Shown: positions 49,897-58,717 of the stretch, in pieces
How positions within the stretch are numbered: the stretch's first letter is position 1
Layout of the letters: every line of letters starts with the position of its first letter
Assembly: GCF_043195195.1 (NCBI RefSeq)
Contig: NZ_JBAFWT010000001.1
Span: 372,001 to 436,000 of the forward strand
Reading direction: 5' to 3'
DNA from: NCEH01 sp043195195
Lineage (GTDB): Bacteria; Pseudomonadota; Alphaproteobacteria; Rhizobiales; Xanthobacteraceae
DNA length: 64,000 nt
The notes under the pieces: model-generated
The model's database searches: none
What the model was told of the DNA's origin: nothing
What the model saw: the letters and a program-made list of their open reading frames with translations, nothing else
Made by a program: the position numbers and the translations under genes

Positions 49897-52800
49897 ATGA
49901 ACGTCCTAGGATTTCAAGGTTCAGAGCTTGGTTTCACCGCCCAGGCGCGCATCGACGAAACCGTGGCGCTGCTTGCCGGCGGCCCGGTGCCCGATTTTTT
50001 CGCCCGTGCCCTGCTCGCCGGCGCTGCCCCGGAGGACGTGGAAACCCTGCTCCCGGAAGCCCTGGCGCAATTGTGCCGCGAAGCCCATGCCCATCTCTCC
50101 GGCCGCGTGCCGGGACAGCACGACGTGCGGGTGTTCAATCCCCAATGGTCCGGCGCGCCCGCCATCACGGTGGTCGAGACCGTCAATGAGGATATGGCCT
50201 TCCTGTTCGATTCGATCGCCGGCGAACTGGCCGACGGGAATTTCGAGCCGAAGTTCGTTACCCATCCCATCTTCGCCGTCGAGCGCAATGGCGATGGCGT
50301 GGCCACCGGCATCGAGACCGACCTCTCCCAGGGCCGCAAGCGCTCCGCCCGCGAAAGCCTGATCCACATACATATCCAGGCGCTGGAAACCGCCGAGGGG
50401 CGCGAGACGCTCAAGGCCGCGCTCGACAAGACGCTCGCCGACGTGCGCGCCGCCAATGCCGATTTCCAGGCCATGCGTGCCGAAGTGCGGCAGGCGGCGG
50501 AAGGCTTCCGCCGCAAGTCGCAGCCCTATTCCAAGGAAGAGCGCAAGGAAGCCGCCGATTTCATCGACTGGCTGGCCAGCGACGATTTCATCTTCATCGG
50601 CGTGCGCCGCTATGCGCTTGCCGCCGACGGCGGCCTGGAAGTCGCCGAGGAGGGCCTCGGCATCCTGCGCGACCGCGAGGTGCACGAATTGCGCCTCGGC
50701 GAGGAAGCGGTGGTGACGACGCCGGAAATCCGCCAGTTCCTCGCCGGCCCGTTGCCGCTGATCGTCACCAAATCCTCGCTGCGCTCGCGGGTGCACCGCC
50801 GCGCGTTCCTGGATTATGTCGGCGTGAAGCTGCATGCCGACGATGGCCGCCTTTTGGGCGAGTTGCGCATCATCGGCCTGTTCACCGCCACCGCCTATAC
50901 CGACTCGGTCCGCCAGATCCCCTATCTGCGCCGCAAGGTGGAGATGGTGGTGGAAGAGGCCGGGCTCGACCGCGAGAGCCATTCGGGCAAGGCGCTCGGC
51001 ACCGTGCTCGAAACCTATCCGCGCGACGACCTGTTCCAGATCGACCCGACCACCCTGTTGGTGTTCGCCCGCGACATCCTCTCGCTCTACGACCGCCCGC
51101 GCGTGCGGGTGCTGCCGCGGGTGGATGCGTTCGATCGCTTCGTCTCGGTTCTGGTCTATGTGCCGCGCGAGCGCTTCGACGCGGCGCTGCGCGACAAGAT
51201 CGGCGCACGCCTCGCCGCCGCCTTCGGCGGACACGTCTCGGCCGCCTCGCCTTCCTTCCTCTCGGATGTGCCGCTGACCCGCGTGCATTACATCATCGGC
51301 CGGCGCGAAGGCCGCACGCCGGAGGTGGATCGCTTCGCGCTGGAAGCCGCCGTGGCCGAGGACGTGCTCTCCTGGAGCGACCGCCTGCGCCAGGCGCTGC
51401 GCGAGGCGCCGGGCGTCAGCGATGCCGGCCTGCTGTTCGAGCGCTACGGCGATGCGTTCGACGCCGGCTACATCGCCGCCTACGGGATCGAGACCGCCGT
51501 CGCCGACATCGAGCGGCTGGAGCGGCTCTCCCCCGAGCGGCCGATCGCGCTCGACTTCTACCGCCGCCCGGGCGACCCCGCGAACCGCATCTCGCTGCGC
51601 CTGCTCTCCTTCGGCCGGCCGCTCCCGCTCTCCGAGCGCGTGCCGATGCTGGAGAACATGGGCCTCAAGGCGATCAACGAGCGCACCTATCATATCGAGC
51701 CGGTGTGCGGCGCCGACACCGAGGTGCGCCGCTCCTGGCTGCATGAAATGACCCTGGAACGGGTGGATGCCGGCACCATCGAGGTGTCCGGCTCGGCCGC
51801 CCGGCTGGAAGATCTGCTCACCGCCGTGCTGCGCGGCGAGGCGGAGAACGACGGCTTCAACGCCTTGGTGCTCGACACCGGCCTCGGCTGGCGCGACGTC
51901 GCGCTCGCCCGTGCGCTGGCCCGTTATCTCCGGCAGGCCGGCATTCCCTATTCCCAGGACTATCTGTGGACCACGCTGATCAACCACGCGGACGTGGCTG
52001 CCCGGATCGTCCAGTTGTTCCACACCTCATTCGATCCGCGCCTCGATGCGAGCCCGCAGGCCCGCGCCGCCCGTGCCGCGCCGCCGCGCGAGGAGATCGA
52101 GGCGGCCCTCGCCGACGTGTCCTCGCTCGACGAGGACCGCATCCTGCGCCGCTTCGTCAATCTCGTGGACGCGGCGCTGCGCACCACCTTCTATCAGGTG
52201 GATGGGGACGGCCGGCCCAAGGGCGCCATCGCCATCAAATACGACAGTGCCAAGGTGGAGGGGCTCCCCCTGCCCCGGCCCATGTATGAGGTGTTCGTCT
52301 ATTCGCCCCGGGTCGAAGGCGTGCATCTGCGCTTCGGCCATGTGGCGCGCGGCGGCCTGCGCTGGTCCGACCGGCCGCAGGATTTCCGCACCGAGGTGCT
52401 CGGCCTGGTGAAGGCGCAGCAGGTGAAGAATGCGGTCATCGTGCCGGTGGGCGCCAAGGGCGGCTTCGTGCCCAAGCACCTGCCCATCGGCGGCTCGCGC
52501 GACGCGATCCAGGCGGAAGGCATCGCCGCCTACAAGATCTTCGTCACCGCTCTGCTGGAAATCACCGACAATCTCAAGGGCGGCGAGGTGGTGCACCCGC
52601 CGCTGACCGTGCGCGTCGACGGCGACGATCCCTATCTCGTGGTCGCGGCCGACAAGGGCACCGCCACCTTCTCCGACATCGCCAACGGCCTGTCGCAGGA
52701 ACACGGCTTCTGGCTCGACGACGCCTTCGCCTCCGGCGGCTCGGTGGGCTACGACCACAAGGCCATGGGCATCACCGCCCGCGGCGCCTGGGAAGCGGTG

Positions 52801-54729
52801 AAGCGCCACTTCCGCGAAATCGACGTGGACATCCAGACCACGCCGATCACCGTGGTGGGCGTCGGCGACATGTCCGGCGACGTGTTCGGCAACGGCATGC
52901 TGCTCTCCAGCGCGCTGAAGCTGGTGGCGGCGTTCGACCATCGCCACATCTTCCTCGATCCCGAGCCCGATCCCGCCGCCTCCCACGCGGAGCGCGCGCG
53001 CCTGTTCGCCCTGCCCCGCTCAAGCTGGGCCGATTACGATCCGGCCCTGATCTCCCCGGGCGGCGGCATCTATCCCCGCACCGCCAAGCGCATCCCCCTG
53101 TCGGAGCAGGCCCGCGCCGTGCTCGGGCTCGACAAGCTGGAGGCGACGCCCACCGAGGTGATGAGCGCCATCCTCAAGGCCAAGGCCGATCTGCTCTGGT
53201 TCGGCGGCATCGGCACCTATGTGCGCGCCGCGAGCGAAACCGACGCCCAGGCCGGCGACCGCGCCAATGATCCGATCCGCATCGCCGCGCGCGACTTGCG
53301 GGTGAAGGTGGTGGGCGAAGGCGCCAATCTCGGCATGACCCAGCGCGGCCGCATCGAGGCGGCGCGCCACGGCGTGCGGCTCAATACCGACGCCATCGAC
53401 AATTCCGCCGGCGTGAATACCTCCGACGTGGAGGTGAACATCAAGATCGCGCTGTCGACTCCGGTGGCCGAAGGCCTGCTCTCCCCGCCCGACCGGGCCG
53501 CCCTGCTGGGCGAGATGACCCAGGAGGTCGGCCTGCTGGTGCTGCGGAACAATTATCTGCAGACGCTGGCAATCTCGCTCGCCGAACGGCGCGGGGTCGG
53601 CGACCTCGCGTTCCAGCAGCGGCTGATGCAAATGCTGGAACTGCGGGGCGAACTGGATCGCGGGGTGGAATTCCTGCCCTCCGACGCCGAGATCCAGGAA
53701 CGCCGCGCGCGGGGCGAGGCGCTGACCCGGCCGGAACTGGCGGTGCTCCTGGCCTATGCCAAGATCTCGCTCTATTCCGAGCTGCTCGGCTCGGACGTGC
53801 CGGACGACGCCTATCTCGCGGAAGAGCTGGAACATTATTTCCCCACCGCCATCGAGCAGCGCTTCCCGAATGCCATCACAAGCCATCGCCTGCGGCGGGA
53901 GATCATCGCCACCGGGCTTGCCAATGCCATCATCAACCAGGGTGGCCCGGCCTGCATCGCGCGCATCAGCGACCATACCGGCATGGATGCGGCGAGCGTG
54001 GTGCGCGCCTATGCGGCGGTGCGCGATAGTTTCGGCCTGACCGAGCTGAACGCCGCCATCGATGTCCTCGACAACCAGATCGACGGCGCGGTGCAATTGC
54101 AGCTCTATGCCGAGGTGCAGGATCTCGCGCTCAGCCGCACGGTATGGTTCCTGCGCAATGTGGACCTCGGCACCGGGCTCGATGCGGTGGTGGCGCGCTA
54201 TCGCGGCGCCATCGCGGCGGTCGCCGCCGCGCTCGATTCCAGCCTGCCGGAAGCCTGGCGCCTGGCCGGCGCGCGGCAGACCGCGGCGCTGGTGGAAAAG
54301 CGCGTGCCGGAAGATCTCGCCCGCCGCATCGCCCTGCTGCGCGCGCTCTCCGCCGCCTCCGACATCGCCGTGCTGTCGCAGACCACCGGCCGGTCGATCG
54401 AGGATGCCGCCACGACCTTCTTCGCCGCCGGGCGCTATTTCGCGGTGGACGAAATCGTCGGGGCGGCGCGGACCATCACGGCGCCGGACTATTACGACCG
54501 CCTCGCCCTCGACCGGGCGCTGGGTCAGATCGAAGCCTTCGTGCGACAGGTGACCGGGGAAATCCTCGCCACCGGCTCGGGCGAAGAGGGGGTGGAGGCC
54601 TATGTCCAACGCCGCCGCAAGGAGATCGATCGCACCCGCGCCACGGTGCAGGACATCCTCGCCTCGGGCTTCAGCCTGTCCAAGGTGACGCTGACGGCAA
54701 ACCTGCTGGGCGATCTGGTCCGCGCCTGA
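49897..54729 (+). CDS. gdh: NAD-specific glutamate dehydrogenase, large (180 kDa) type
   Basis: 1610 residues; converts glutamate to 2-oxoglutarate and ammonia with NAD, mostly for amino-acid catabolism. The long N-terminal regulatory part (GAFIG-like VETVNEDMAFLFDSI, FIFIGVRRYAL) precedes the catalytic core: FGHVARGGLRWSDRPQDFRTEVLGL, VKNAVIVPVGAKGGFVPK, VGYDHKAMGITARGAWE, VVGVGDMSGDVFGNGML, and KVVGEGANLGMTQRGRIEAARHGVRLNTDAIDNSAGVNTSDVEVNIKI (core pieces EGANLGMTQ and SAGVNTSDVE). GGGGAG precedes the ATG. The downstream 14-bp repeat array and terminator follow its stop. Confidence 0.97.
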   Translation: MNVLGFQGSELGFTAQARIDETVALLAGGPVPDFFARALLAGAAPEDVETLLPEALAQLCREAHAHLSGRVPGQHDVRVFNPQWSGAPAITVVETVNEDMAFLFDSIAGELADGNFEPKFVTHPIFAVERNGDGVATGIETDLSQGRKRSARESLIHIHIQALETAEGRETLKAALDKTLADVRAANADFQAMRAEVRQAAEGFRRKSQPYSKEERKEAADFIDWLASDDFIFIGVRRYALAADGGLEVAEEGLGILRDREVHELRLGEEAVVTTPEIRQFLAGPLPLIVTKSSLRSRVHRRAFLDYVGVKLHADDGRLLGELRIIGLFTATAYTDSVRQIPYLRRKVEMVVEEAGLDRESHSGKALGTVLETYPRDDLFQIDPTTLLVFARDILSLYDRPRVRVLPRVDAFDRFVSVLVYVPRERFDAALRDKIGARLAAAFGGHVSAASPSFLSDVPLTRVHYIIGRREGRTPEVDRFALEAAVAEDVLSWSDRLRQALREAPGVSDAGLLFERYGDAFDAGYIAAYGIETAVADIERLERLSPERPIALDFYRRPGDPANRISLRLLSFGRPLPLSERVPMLENMGLKAINERTYHIEPVCGADTEVRRSWLHEMTLERVDAGTIEVSGSAARLEDLLTAVLRGEAENDGFNALVLDTGLGWRDVALARALARYLRQAGIPYSQDYLWTTLINHADVAARIVQLFHTSFDPRLDASPQARAARAAPPREEIEAALADVSSLDEDRILRRFVNLVDAALRTTFYQVDGDGRPKGAIAIKYDSAKVEGLPLPRPMYEVFVYSPRVEGVHLRFGHVARGGLRWSDRPQDFRTEVLGLVKAQQVKNAVIVPVGAKGGFVPKHLPIGGSRDAIQAEGIAAYKIFVTALLEITDNLKGGEVVHPPLTVRVDGDDPYLVVAADKGTATFSDIANGLSQEHGFWLDDAFASGGSVGYDHKAMGITARGAWEAVKRHFREIDVDIQTTPITVVGVGDMSGDVFGNGMLLSSALKLVAAFDHRHIFLDPEPDPAASHAERARLFALPRSSWADYDPALISPGGGIYPRTAKRIPLSEQARAVLGLDKLEATPTEVMSAILKAKADLLWFGGIGTYVRAASETDAQAGDRANDPIRIAARDLRVKVVGEGANLGMTQRGRIEAARHGVRLNTDAIDNSAGVNTSDVEVNIKIALSTPVAEGLLSPPDRAALLGEMTQEVGLLVLRNNYLQTLAISLAERRGVGDLAFQQRLMQMLELRGELDRGVEFLPSDAEIQERRARGEALTRPELAVLLAYAKISLYSELLGSDVPDDAYLAEELEHYFPTAIEQRFPNAITSHRLRREIIATGLANAIINQGGPACIARISDHTGMDAASVVRAYAAVRDSFGLTELNAAIDVLDNQIDGAVQLQLYAEVQDLALSRTVWFLRNVDLGTGLDAVVARYRGAIAAVAAALDSSLPEAWRLAGARQTAALVEKRVPEDLARRIALLRALSAASDIAVLSQTTGRSIEDAATTFFAAGRYFAVDEIVGAARTITAPDYYDRLALDRALGQIEAFVRQVTGEILATGSGEEGVEAYVQRRRKEIDRTRATVQDILASGFSLSKVTLTANLLGDLVRA

Positions 54730-54748
54730 CCTGCAAAGGCGCGGCAGA

Positions 54749-54821
54749 CGACGCTGCAAAGGCGACGCTGCAAAGGCGACGCTGCAAAGGCGACGCTGCA
54801 AAGGCGACGCTGCAAAGGCGA
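54749..54821. repeat. 14-bp tandem repeat array between gdh and its terminator
   Basis: Five copies of GACGCTGCAAAGGC in perfect 14-nt register (CTGCAAA at 54754, 54768, 54782, 54796, 54810), with a first degenerate copy near 54731. It directly follows the gdh stop and precedes the terminator, so it lies in the 3' untranslated part. The period is not a multiple of three. Copy number is probably variable. Confidence 0.92.
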
Positions 54822-54829
54822 TGACACGA

Positions 54830-54855
54830 AAGGCGGCCGGTCCGGCCGCCTTTTT
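54830..54855 (+). terminator. Intrinsic terminator of gdh
   Basis: AAGGCGGCCGG and CCGGCCGCCTT form an 11-bp stem with a minimal loop, followed by TTTTT (54851-54855). It ends the gdh transcript after the repeat array. Confidence 0.85.
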
Positions 54856-54969
54856 CCTGGCTGCCTGCGCGTTCCGCCTGCCCCGCTCGCCGCGTCCTGC
54901 GTCGCGCGCCCTTGGCCACGCGCCCCTTGGTTGCGCCCCCTTGGCCGCGCGACGGCCAGCGCGAGATCG

Positions 54970-55013
54970 GGACGGAAATCAGGTCAGGACAGAAATCAGG
55001 TCAGGACGGAGTC
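54970..55013. repeat. 17-bp direct repeat at the sulfotransferase 3' end
   Basis: GGACGGAAATCAGGTCA (54970-54986), GGACAGAAATCAGGTCA (54987-55003), then a partial third copy GGACGGAGTCA (55004 on). A looser CCCTTGG/GCGCC repeat precedes it (54908-54955). The stop of the sulfotransferase gene comes from a TCA in the repeat. Confidence 0.85.
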
Positions 55014-55937
55014 AGGGCTGGACACGGGACGCGCGCCGCGCGGAAAAGGCCGCGCGCCTTTGCGCCCCTCCGGTTCCACCGGGGTGGTGCGGATCGCGGG
55101 TGCGGGCGCGGCGATGCCATAGCCGAAGTCCGGCAGGCCATGCCGCGCCAGTTCGACTTCCAGCAGCCGCTCCTGCTCCGGCCCCCAGACCGCCTGTTTC
55201 TCCTTGGAACGCCGTTCCGTGGTCTTGCGGCCGATGGCGGAGCTTTTCACCGTGCGCGGCTTCAGCAGTTCCAGGCCGAGATAGTCCGAAAGGCGCTCCA
55301 TCTCCACCTGCGGCTGGGCGAGGAGATCCTCATAGCGCAGCAGATGCGCCTCGGGCCGCTCGTGCCACGCCTTCACATGGGCGCACCAATAGCCGATCTG
55401 ATTGAGCTTGCCTGCGGGGTCGCGGGCGGAGGTCGACTTCACATACGTGGCGAAATCGGTTTCGGGATCGATGCGGTAGCCCGGCTCGTGCCCCTTCAGG
55501 TCGAAATAGAATTGCGAGCGCAGCACGTCGCGCGGATTGCGCACGATATAGACGTGCTTGGCATTGCTGTAGAGCGAGCTTGCCGCCACCCAGTGCATGT
55601 AGGAATGCCACGGCCGGCGCTCCTTCAGCTTCTCGCCATAGAACGCATCGTGGCTCTTGATGACCACCGGCAGGTGCATCAGACGGGCGAAGAAGTCACC
55701 GTCGAGGTGCATCCACTCCCGCGCCACGGGGAAGCGCGCGCGGATTTCGTCGATCAGGAAATGCGTGCCCGAGCGGCGATGCGACTGCACAATGACGAGG
55801 GGCCGCATCCCCTTGTCGTCCCAATTGCCGATGCGCCCGAGAAAGCTGCGCTCATGGTAGGGAAAGGCGCCCGTCTGGAGATATCTCCAGCGAAGGACAG
55901 CCCAGGCGCGCTCCATCTTCTGCGCGAACTTTCCCAT
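54996..55937 (-). CDS. Sulfotransferase family protein
   Basis: 313 residues. The PAPS 5'-phosphosulfate loop is SHRRSGTHFL (52-61) and the 3'-phosphate motif is VYIVRNPRDVLRS; YEDLLAQPQVEMERLSDYLGL near 190-210 is typical of Sulfotransfer_1. It transfers sulfate to a carbohydrate, lipid or protein acceptor; the acceptor is unknown. GGGA lies 7 nt before the ATG at 55937; a frame to 56018 adds 27 residues. The last residues (PRGARPVSSPDSVLT) come from repeat DNA, so the natural end may have been changed. Confidence 0.85.
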   Translation of the reverse strand: MGKFAQKMERAWAVLRWRYLQTGAFPYHERSFLGRIGNWDDKGMRPLVIVQSHRRSGTHFLIDEIRARFPVAREWMHLDGDFFARLMHLPVVIKSHDAFYGEKLKERRPWHSYMHWVAASSLYSNAKHVYIVRNPRDVLRSQFYFDLKGHEPGYRIDPETDFATYVKSTSARDPAGKLNQIGYWCAHVKAWHERPEAHLLRYEDLLAQPQVEMERLSDYLGLELLKPRTVKSSAIGRKTTERRSKEKQAVWGPEQERLLEVELARHGLPDFGYGIAAPAPAIRTTPVEPEGRKGARPFPRGARPVSSPDSVLT

Positions 55938-56179
55938 CGTGCATCCCCGTTGGCTGCACCGGGCGGGAGCGTCCCGCCGGCGCAAAGTGGACGTGCACAC
56001 ATTTTCGCGCGTGACCACACGAATGAGTGAACGGGCTGTAATCTTAGCGTAAAGTTCAGGAGGTATGGGAGGCGCCCCGCGCTATTTTTACAAAACTTTC
56101 TCGGTGTCCTGCGCGCCTATGATCGCCAGCACGCCTCGGGGAACAGTCGAGGCTTTGGAAACAGCACCTTACGGAAGAT

Positions 56180-56192
56180 TGACGTTACGTCA
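56180..56192. promoter_or_regulatory. Perfect palindrome upstream of the small secreted-protein gene
   Basis: TGACGTTACGTCA, a 6-bp inverted repeat around a single T, 34 nt before the start at 56227. It sits where an operator or activator site would be expected; no regulator is known. Confidence 0.4.
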
Positions 56193-56226
56193 TATCGCCC
56201 TTTGCTGGATCTTGGGAGACCTGAAC

Positions 56227-56454
56227 ATGAAGATACCGCGCGCAGCCTTACCGGTGCTTCTCGCGACATATTGCGGTGCCGCCCTGGCGGCGCAGGACGG
56301 CGCGACCGCTCCCGCCACCGCAAAGGCCAAGCCTCACAGACAGGTGCAGGCGGAGGCCTCCGCCCCCCTCAGCCCCCGCTGGGTTCCGCCGAAATGGGAG
56401 ATCAAGGGGCTCGTGGTGTGGGTATTCACGCCCGGACATTTCCAGCGCGACTGA
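56227..56454 (+). CDS. Small secreted protein, unknown function
   Basis: 75 residues with a clear signal peptide (MKIPRAALPVLLATYCGAALA, cleavage near residue 21), then an Ala/Thr/Lys-rich part and an end with PPKWEIKGLVVWVFTPGHF. No family recognised. GGGAG lies 8 nt before ATG. A 208-nt leader region separates it from the divergent sulfotransferase. Short and unsupported by homology, so moderate confidence only. Confidence 0.6.
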   Translation: MKIPRAALPVLLATYCGAALAAQDGATAPATAKAKPHRQVQAEASAPLSPRWVPPKWEIKGLVVWVFTPGHFQRD

Positions 56455-56512
56455 CCACTCGACGTCTCAACCCTCCCCAAGCCGGCCCACCGGCAAGGGG
56501 GCCGGGCCAGGT

Positions 56513-56950
56513 TCAGGGCGTGAAGCCGGAGGGAGCCAGTTCGAACCCGGCGAAATCGAACGCCGGCGCCACCGTGCATCCCACCAGCGTCCAGGCCCCC
56601 AGGCTTTCGGCCGCCTGCCAGTGGCCGGGCGGCACCACGCCCTGCGGCCGTTCGCCCGTGCCAAGGTTCGCCCCCAGGCGCAGATGGCGGACCGGGCCGC
56701 CGGGTGAGGCGATGGAGAGGGTCAGCGGCGCTCCGGCATGCCAGTGCCACACCTCGCTCGCATCCACCCGGTGCCAATGGGAGCGTTCGCCCGCCGCCAG
56801 CAGGAAATAGATGGCGGTGGAGGCGCCGCGCCCGCCGTCCGGCGCGGTTTCGCGGAAGGTCTCGCGAAAATGGCCGCCCTCGGGATGGGGCTGGAGACCC
56901 AGAGCGGCGATCACCTCGGCCGCCGACAGGGCGGCAACGGCGCCGCTCAT
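56513..56950 (-). CDS. DUF985 cupin family protein
   Basis: 145 residues: LGLQPHPEGGHFRETFRE, then TAIYFLLAAGERSHWHRVDASEVWHWHAG with cupin metal-ligand-like histidines, and VPPGHWQAAES and VGCTVAPAFDFAGFELA. This is the DUF985/YML079w-like cupin family. The ATG overlaps the gloB stop by 4 nt (ATGA), so the two are one coupled unit and may act in the same detoxifying step. Confidence 0.88.
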   Translation of the reverse strand: MSGAVAALSAAEVIAALGLQPHPEGGHFRETFRETAPDGGRGASTAIYFLLAAGERSHWHRVDASEVWHWHAGAPLTLSIASPGGPVRHLRLGANLGTGERPQGVVPPGHWQAAESLGAWTLVGCTVAPAFDFAGFELAPSGFTP

Positions 56951-57720
56951 CCCCGGAACACATTCTTGCGGGCGCGCAACTCGGTGAACACCGCCGAGGG
57001 GTCCGATTCCCCAAGGCCCAGCCGCTCGGCCATGGCCGGATCGTCGGCGCGCAGAAACGGGTTGGTCAGCTTCTCGTCGCCCAGCAGGGCGGGGATGGTC
57101 GGGCGCCCCTCCTTGCGGGCGGCCTCCGCCTCGCCCACCCGGCCCAGCAGCGCGCCGTTCTCCGGATCGACGGAGAGCGCGAACTTGCCGTTGGCGACGG
57201 TGTATTCGTGCCCGCAATAGACCGCGAGATCGTCCGGCAGCATGCGCAGGCGCACCAGGGAATGCCAGAGCACCGGCGGGTCGCATTCGATCGGCCGGCC
57301 GCAGCCCATGATGAACAGCGTGTCGCCGGCGAACAGCAGCCGCTCGCCCTCGAACAGATAGACGATGTGCCCGGCGGTATGGCCCGGCGTCTCCATCACC
57401 CGGCTGATCAGCGAGCCGACGGCCACCGGGTCGCCGTCCACCACCTCCACGTCGATGCCGGGGATGCCCGCCGCCTCGCGCTTGGGGCCGACCACCGTGG
57501 CGCCGAACTGCGCCTTCAGCGCCAGCACGCCATCCACATGGTCCGCATGATGGTGGGTGACCAGGATATGGGTGAGGTGCCAGCCCTCGCGATCCAGCGC
57601 CTCAAGGATCGGTGTCGCCTCCGGCGCATCGATCACCGCCGTCGCCTCGGTGGCGGGATCATGCAGGAGCACGGCGTAATTGTCGCTCAGGCAGGGGATG
57701 ATCCGGATTTCGGCCGACAT
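56947..57720 (-). CDS. gloB: Hydroxyacylglutathione hydrolase (glyoxalase II)
   Basis: 257 residues, metallo-beta-lactamase fold. Zinc ligands THHHADH at 55-61, ETPGHTAGHI, FAGDTLFIMGCGR and YCGHEYTVANGKFAL, all GloB-typical. Hydrolyses S-lactoylglutathione to lactate and glutathione, finishing methylglyoxal detoxification. GGAGGA precedes the ATG at 57720; a frame to 57912 lacks support. Followed by the coupled DUF985 gene. Confidence 0.94.
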   Translation of the reverse strand: MSAEIRIIPCLSDNYAVLLHDPATEATAVIDAPEATPILEALDREGWHLTHILVTHHHADHVDGVLALKAQFGATVVGPKREAAGIPGIDVEVVDGDPVAVGSLISRVMETPGHTAGHIVYLFEGERLLFAGDTLFIMGCGRPIECDPPVLWHSLVRLRMLPDDLAVYCGHEYTVANGKFALSVDPENGALLGRVGEAEAARKEGRPTIPALLGDEKLTNPFLRADDPAMAERLGLGESDPSAVFTELRARKNVFRG

Positions 57721-57910
57721 GGGTGGCGTCCTCCCTGCGTCAAAGAGCCCGCGCGGGGCATTCGCTGAACCTGCGCGGCACGTTCGTTGAACCTGCGCGG
57801 GAGCTTGCACCTGAGTATCACGCCTACTGGTGAGGGCAAGCCGGCCGGATGGTCGCAGCGTCAGCGCCGCGTGCCGCCATGCTATAAGAAGCGATCTTGA
57901 AAGGGGTACC

Positions 57911-58717
57911 ATGTATCTCGATGTCGTGGATCTGCGCAGTTTCTACGCCCAGCCACTGGGGGTTGTGACGCGTCGGCTGGTCAGCCGCGCCGTGCGCGCC
58001 CGGTTCAACAATGTGCAAGGCCTCTCGGTCCTCGGCATCGGCTATGCGACGCCCTATCTCGGGGTGTTCCGGGGCGAGGCGGAACGCTGCATCGCCATCA
58101 TGCCGGCGGCGCAGGGCGTGGTGCGCTGGCCCTCCGCCGCGCCCACCCTCGCGGCCCTCGCGGACGAGACCGCCTTGCCGCTCCCCAATGCGTCCATCGA
58201 CCGCGTGGTGGCGGTGCACCTGCTGGAGATGACGCCCGACGCGGCCGAGATGCTGCGCGAGGTCTGGCGCGTGCTGGCGCCCGGCGGGCGGCTGCTGGCT
58301 GTGGTGCCCAACCGGCGCGGAGTCTGGGCCCGGCTCGATACCACCCCGTTCGGCAATGGCCGCCCGTTCTCGCGCGGGCAGGTGGTGCGGCTGCTGCGCG
58401 AAGCCCTGTTCACCCCGTCGGGCTGGGACGAGGCGCTATATTTTCCGCCCGTCTCCAACAATTGGCTGCTGCGCACGGCGGTGGCCTGGGAACGGGTCGG
58501 CGGCCGGCTCTCCCTGCCGTTCGCCGGGGTCCATGTGGTGGAGGCGACAAAGCAGCTCTACCGCCCGGCCGCGATCAAGCGCCCCGCCCTCGCGCCCATG
58601 CTGGACCCGGTGTTCGGCCAGGGGGTGCCGGCGGGACGAATGAGGCTCAATCGTTCCGGCTCAGCAGGAACACCGCCTGCTCCCCCAGCAGGTTCCACAC
58701 CCACCACGGCATGTTGA
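57911..58717 (+). CDS. SAM-dependent methyltransferase
   Basis: 268 residues of a class I methyltransferase: VLGIGYATPYLGVF (motif I with a degenerate glycine loop), DRVVAVHLLEM, MLREVWRVLAPGGRLLAVVPNRRG. The substrate is unknown; it is usually found next to gloB in related genomes. AAGGGG lies 4 nt before ATG. The C-terminus (after VFGQG) reads 71 nt into the convergent metW gene and is Pro/Thr rich, so the last residues could differ from the family norm. Confidence 0.85.
   Translation: MYLDVVDLRSFYAQPLGVVTRRLVSRAVRARFNNVQGLSVLGIGYATPYLGVFRGEAERCIAIMPAAQGVVRWPSAAPTLAALADETALPLPNASIDRVVAVHLLEMTPDAAEMLREVWRVLAPGGRLLAVVPNRRGVWARLDTTPFGNGRPFSRGQVVRLLREALFTPSGWDEALYFPPVSNNWLLRTAVAWERVGGRLSLPFAGVHVVEATKQLYRPAAIKRPALAPMLDPVFGQGVPAGRMRLNRSGSAGTPPAPPAGSTPTTAC

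Noticed and set aside
49921..52023. 700-codon minus-strand frame opposite gdh
   Set aside because: Antisense shadow of the glutamate dehydrogenase; His/Gly/Arg-rich composition typical of such shadows.
54737..54822. CRISPR array
   Set aside because: The repeats are 14 bp, directly adjoining and without spacers, so this is a tandem repeat.
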